64,000 bases of DNA from the NCBI RefSeq assembly GCF_030272615.1, contig NC_081413.1:163961080-164025079 (forward strand). The letters are read 5' to 3'. Positions 59,515-64,000 of this stretch are shown here, piece by piece (position 1 is the first letter of the stretch; every line of letters begins with the position of its first letter). The stretch comes from Cryptomeria japonica. Lineage: Eukaryota > Streptophyta > Pinopsida > Cupressales > Cupressaceae. A program made the translations under genes and the position numbers. The notes under the pieces were generated by a model that saw nothing but the letters and a program-made list of their open reading frames with translations, did not search any database and was not told the DNA's origin.

Positions 59515-61457
59515 ATTAACAAAATCGATATCTTAAAGCAACTATGGTGGTCAAGGGTGAGTATTCTCTAATGGCAGTATCATTTACATTCACATGTGTC
59601 ATTACCAAAGTAGGAAGATGAAATGTGGTAGCAATGGGCATTGTGTGTTTGAGAGCTCGATATTGCCAAATAGAAAGGTTTACAAGCTTAAAATGATTGC
59701 AAATTAAGAACTGTAATGCATAGAATGGATCGAGTATACATTACTTTTGCTAGCTTTGAACGCTGAAGGAAACCAGAGAAGAGATGAATGCAAGACATTT
59801 TTCCAAACATGAAGAATGTGAAGTGATGGCATGGATTTTGCCAAAAGACATGATGATAATCAAAACCTAATTACCTATGCATTGGCCCATCACCTGTATC
59901 CTTTCTACCGATGCAAAATGGGGATTTTGTTGCAAATTTTGATTTCCATGAAGGAAGTATTCTACAAGTGGCACATCACAAATGAGCAATTGAGAGTAGT
60001 TAGTTTCACCCATACAATATATCTTTGCAAAAGGGGGGCATATTATCTAAAGTTTGAAACTTACTTTTTCACAAGAGAGATGAATATGCATGAAGTAGGT
60101 GCAAAGTTATTTGTAGAATATGATATATAATGGAAAAAAAATTACTCAGAGGTGGACATTTTTCAATGTGTCACATGTGATTTTCAGCAAAGGGGGCCCT
60201 TTTTGCTATTTTGAGACAAAGGGGAAGGTGAAGCTGAAAGTCATTTTTTGACTTTCACAAGTATGGAAAAAAAAAATAGTTTTCCAGACAGAGAGAAAAG
60301 GGAGCCTTTTCTTAGTCAGAAGTGGATAGAGACCAAATATGGAAGGATTGAACAAGGTGCAAAGTCAGAGTTGACAAGTGCTTCCCAAAGAGGCATTTTC
60401 AGATTTTCAACAAGATGCAGGTGTTCAATTTTGGCAAATTTTGAAGGAAGAAGTGCTTATTCAAAGTGCAGATTTCAAGAGAAGGAGACATGTCACTTTC
60501 TCAAGATGCCTTTAGGGTTTTGATTAGGTCTTTTCTCTCTTTTATTTATATTCTCTCTTCTTCTCAGTTTACAGGATTCTAAGTGCAAGTTTTTTGTAAG
60601 TACTGGAAGCAAGACATCCATGCACAGTTCTGAGAGTGTATGTTAGAGTTATTTCTTCATAGCTTGTAATTGTTTTGCTTGGAATAGGTTATGATCAGCA
60701 TGTAAATAGGTTATAAATGTTTTGTTGAAGTTGTCTTCAACATGTATGTACACACCATTTCATGAAATATATGGTCAAGGATCATTTTATTTTGTTCTTG
60801 CAAGTCTGGTGTTATCTTATTTTCCACTTCTCTTCAAGGAAGAGATTAAAGTGCTTCAAATAGGATAAGGGATAATGATTATCTACATGAAGGACCTTCA
60901 AGTATGACCGAGAATGAAACTTTAGTGGGTGTCAATGCAATGCATTAGTACTTATAATAAGATGGTTATATGTTGCACTATTTAGGTTTAATATTTACTT
61001 CTTGTGGGTTGACTATGCTGCCCTGATAAGGCACTGTTCATGGGGCTTGCACCCAGTTTTCATAATCATCCTTTTATTCAAAATCTCTTTTACTTTTTGT
61101 ATTTCTTTCTACATTAGGATTAGGATTGGTGTATAACCCCCTCCCCTCCCCCCCTCAATGAAGTGCATAGATGATTAGAAACTAAGGTTAAAGCCAGAAC
61201 TAGGAGTTAAACCATCTTCCTTAGTGCATTTTCATTGGGATGATCTATTGTAAGTTGTAGTTTCCTGAACATTTTGAAGTGGAAAGTTATTAGACATTGC
61301 ATAGGTTCACCTGCCTTGGTCTCACAGAGCCAAAAGTGTAGGACATCTCAACCCTTGTGATTGATTCTCATTTGTTGGTCAAATCCTTCTCCAAGTTTGT
61401 CGATGAGTTAGTGGTAATTCCTCTAGAATTTTGAGACTGTTGGTTTGGGAATCAACA
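59515..61457 (+). other. Promoter and tail part of the long LTR unit
   Basis: Small open frames (59831-60130, 60248-60523) have no family character. A TATA-like tttatttatattctc at 60541 is followed by a pyrimidine-rich ctctcttcttctc stretch suitable for a start site. A C-rich run is at 61139-61157. The unit ends GAATCAACA at 61457. Confidence 0.4.
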
Positions 61458-62627
61458 CATCACATTTCCTTTGGTGATATTTGAGATTTTGTTAACATTT
61501 TTCTTAGCCTTTGTGCTATTGTGGGAGAATTTTGTGTTCTTATAGCTACTTTTAACCCATACTTACCTAGACTTTTGTCTCCAAAAATTCTCTTCTCTAG
61601 CCAGTAGAGTCTCATACTCCCCTAACAGTCTTTTTTATTTTGGAAATCTATCTTCATACATCTTAGTAGTAATCACTTCTTTTTTTAGTTGCTCAATTTA
61701 TTCTTCCACAATTTTTTTATCTTCAAAAATATTTTTAAAGTGAGTCTTATTCAACTCTTTGAGGTGCTACTTCAAATATTTGAGTGTACTTACAACCTAA
61801 AACATCTTAGAGCCTGCCACATTGGTATCCTTCTAGTATTTGTCCATTATGTCCAAAAAATCAGGGCACTCCATCCAAATATTTTAAAATTTGAATGGAC
61901 ATCAATTAGGACTTTTCTCTCCTGAAATGGTAAGTTGGATTAAAAAAATGATCTGATCTTGACCACGGCATAATGTTTCTTTCCAGCCCAAAATAAAAAT
62001 TTGTCAAATTCCCTCTCCAAAAGAATCTATCAAATGTTTCTATGATATTGGTGAATCCAAGGCATCTATTGGTCCAAGTAAATTGCATATTGGATAAGTG
62101 AATTCCCATCAGCATACTCCTTGCTACCAATTCCTAAAAATCCATTTGAGATTGTAGTTTTTGGCTAGATCCACCCCTTTCATCTGCAATATGAAGGATA
62201 GAATTATAGTCACCTCCAATTAGGTGGTATTTTTGTGTCTAAGAATCTAGAATATTATCAGTCTTACACCATGTATCTTGGTTTCTCATTCATGACACTA
62301 GGCCATACACATTTGTTAGAATGAATTGAATATTAGAGATCAAGTCATGGATTTTGTTGCACAAGAATTATCTCCCCTTGACCACTTCTTAGATAAAATA
62401 GCTTGGGGTTTCCATAATACCATTGTATTTCTAGAGGAACCATCTGCAAGGATCCATATTCCTTGCCATAACTTCAATCTTTTCATAAACCATTCACTTT
62501 CTTCATTGATCAATTTTGTTTCTTGTAGCATGATAACTTCTACCTCTATTCTACCTAGTTGATGCTAGGCCAACCATTGTTTGTTATGGGTATTAATGCC
62601 CCTAAAATTCCATTATATGAGCCTCAT
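61458..62627 (-). pseudogene. LINE ORF2 N-terminus: endonuclease (broken)
   Basis: ORF2 appears to start at ATG 62627 (MRLI, a stop, WNFRGIN), the usual start of a plant LINE endonuclease. The catalytic-site LQETKL motif is at about 62531, and DRFF...WSRSDHF (Ser-Asp-His of the endonuclease) is at 62030-61945 in the 62130-61906 frame. Downstream frames down to 61458 include LAREEF and KNTKFSHNSTKAKKNVNKIS, the ENxKFFH-type linker before RT. Stops and shifts are frequent. The gene continues at 48898 after the inserted LTR unit. Confidence 0.82.
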
Positions 62628-62639
62628 GACTCCTTGGGA

Positions 62640-63905
62640 AGGGGTATTCCCTTCCCTGATCTTAGAAGTCATGCAATTTTTACCTAGCCCTTTGCACCAC
62701 TATCCACCTTGCATTCCTTTTGGTTTTTCTTTTCTACCTAATCTCTTTAAGTCACCACAAAAAGGGGAAGACCTCTTTGATTTTTTTTGCTTCATATCCA
62801 ATTTCTATGTTTGGGAAACCCCTTTAGAACTTTCACCCTAGATGGATTGTGGGCTGGTGAATTCAACTCTGCAACTTCTACTTCCATGTTCTCTTCCAAC
62901 TTCAAGAAACCTTTGACTTTCATGAGCTCTTCCTCAACTTATTTCTCTCTTTCACTTAAGCACTACAGATTGGGGGTTCCAAAAAGATCCACTATTAAAT
63001 CTATACCCTTTATCTAAATTTATGTTTATGTTCTTTGGTCAATTATTCAAATAGACTAAATATGGTTCAACACAATGGTTTTTACCTTGTACTCTTTCCT
63101 CTTCAACTTGGGCCTCAGTCACCTTCCCATTACTTGTTGACATTGTGAGAGGATCAAAGGTTAATTCCCCTATTAGTATGGGTCGATTCAAGGCATTATT
63201 ATCTTGAGCTAATTCTAAGCTAGGGTTCTAAATTGTTGATTTTGAAGAGTTAACCTTAGATGTTGGACCTTCAACATCTTATGAATTATATAAATCCTCC
63301 CTCACTAGGTCGAGATCCATTGTCCACTTGGTCGGCGTCTTTTCCATTTTAAGTCTAAATTTTTATTTGGAAATATTGCTTTTTCCTTTGGGATTTCCTC
63401 CTCTCTACTTTTGTCTATAATATTGTCACCTTCTTTGGTATTTGTAATAACCATGAGTTTGTCTCCCGAATTTCCATTATTTTACTCTAACACAACCTTC
63501 TACTTCTAGGATCTTCCTTGTGTGATAATTTTCAATTCTTCCCAAGTTTCCTCCTTTTGCTCCAAACATAGACAAATTTTAGAATATGTTTTGTTCTTGC
63601 CCCCATGGATTTCGTCATCAATATTGACTAAGGTCCTTAATTATCTGGCAATTGCCTCCAAGGCTTCTTTACACCAATTCAACTTGCAAATTATTGAGCT
63701 TGATCCATTTGATGAATTAACAACCTGGTGATTGATTGGATTGAAGTTTGGCTCCTAGTTCGTAATGTAGAATCTGTGGTCATTTAGGAACATGGGCTCT
63801 CCTTTGAAAATTTTATTCTTTAGTTCATTTGAAGTACTTTCTACAAAAATGAAATTGTTGAGAAAATATTTTATTGATATTTGACCTCCCCAATGATATT
63901 CCCAA
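62640..63905 (-). pseudogene. LINE ORF1 (DUF4283-like), truncated by an LTR
   Basis: The minus strand from 63905 reads FIFVESTSNELKNKIFKGEP, then FYITN, a stop, EPNFNPIN, then LNWCKEALEAIA and LVNIDDEIHGGKNKTYSKIC. This order matches the plant LINE ORF1 DUF4283 domain. A hydrophilic Ser/Lys/Glu-rich tail follows down to just before ORF2; no clear CCHC knuckle was seen. The N-terminus is cut off by the LTR that begins at 63906. Confidence 0.7.
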
Positions 63906-64000
63906 TGTTAGGATAACTAGTGAACAACTAAGAGGGGGGTGGGGTGAATCAGTTGTTAACAGATTATGTCATTTAATCGACTTAATAACCTTTAACCAGA
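63906..64000 (-). mobile_element. Start of another copia-type LTR, running off the window
   Basis: The plus-strand edge TGTTAGGATAACTAG is followed by gaggggggtggggtgaatcag, the same terminal motif as the other LTRs. It interrupts LINE ORF1. Confidence 0.7.

Larger units (their letters stand above)
48899..61457 (+). mobile_element. Long LTR unit (probable solo LTR) containing nested insertions
   Basis: It begins TGTTGGGACTTC and ends GGGAATCAACA, flanked by CATCC (48894-48898) and CATCA (61458-61462). LINE protein logic continues across it (KISNITKGNVM on the right, IVADIEEI on the left). After removal of copia B and the LTR at about 58087-59510, around 4.6 kb of non-coding sequence remains. 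It has a TATA-like tttatttatattctc at 60541 and a transcribed-looking tail. No second LTR copy, primer site or coding region of its own was seen, so a large solo LTR is the best reading; an unrecognised non-coding element is the alternative. Confidence 0.55.
32960..63905 (-). mobile_element. L1-type LINE in five pieces, interrupted by LTR elements
   Basis: Read on the minus strand from 63905, the parts are ORF1 with a DUF4283-like domain, then ORF2 with endonuclease, RT, a zf-RVT-like region and RNase H. The pieces are 61458-63905, 48713-48898, 41402-43264 and 32960-34750, about 6.3 kb in total and the expected size of a plant LINE; the fifth break is the LTR at 63906. Across each junction the protein logic continues and the inserted element carries a target duplication: CATCC/CATCA, ATCTT/ACCTT and TATGT/TATGC. 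Stops and frameshifts occur throughout. The 3' end near 32960 is approximate and no poly-A tail is seen. Confidence 0.82.

Noticed and set aside
59831-60523. Two ORFs of 91-99 codons
   Set aside because: They lie in a non-coding LTR unit upstream of its TATA-like sequence and have no recognisable domain.

Overview
This window is plant nuclear repeat DNA with no recognisable host gene, rRNA, tRNA or CRISPR array. Plant-type LTR retrotransposons primed by initiator-methionine tRNA, a dual-RNase-H Tat-type Ty3 element, a plant L1-type LINE, very long LTRs and AT-rich, deeply nested repeats point to a large-genome seed plant. A conifer or other gymnosperm is my inference; the sequence does not prove it. 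Nearly all coding sequence is decayed, and most 60-150 codon open frames are chance.

Left part (1-15 kb). A small TIR-bounded DNA transposon (559-14690, 34-36 bp inverted repeats, ATCG on both sides) has been split by a young 13.0 kb LTR retrotransposon (1008-14042). That insert has 4.6 kb LTRs, a tRNA-iMet primer site, a polypurine tract and a 3.8 kb internal region without coding sequence: the architecture of a LARD (large retrotransposon derivative).

Middle left (15-33 kb). A decayed Tat-lineage Ty3/gypsy element (about 15.03-24.9 kb, plus strand) carries gag, protease, a G-patch-like segment, RT, RNase H, a second RNase H and integrase, then a long 3' region, polypurine tract and 3' LTR. 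Downstream lie two solo copia-type LTRs with target duplications (25011-25734, 29402-30329), a further LTR-like block (26203-27288), an isolated primer-binding site (32099) and a GA-rich tract with 150 uninterrupted purines.

Right part (33-64 kb). A single minus-strand L1-type LINE (ORF1, endonuclease, RT, zf-RVT-like region, RNase H) is scattered in five pieces over 31 kb. Four insertions interrupt it: complete copia element A (34751-41401), a 5.4 kb solo LTR (43265-48712), a long LTR unit (48899-61457) and an LTR leaving the window at 63906. The 48.9-61.5 kb unit itself contains copia-like element B (49611-56126) and another LTR (about 58087-59510). The reading frame resumes across the LINE junctions and 4/5 or 5/5 bp target duplications support the boundaries.

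The most unusual object is element B. It has complete LTRs, primer site, polypurine tract and a perfect target duplication, but no protease, integrase, RT or RNase H. It carries a coiled-coil/four-zinc-knuckle gag-like gene followed by an unrecognised ORF of about 1,100 codons where pol should be. Its LTRs share a U5-side module with autonomous element A, so it may be a non-autonomous partner mobilised by that family.
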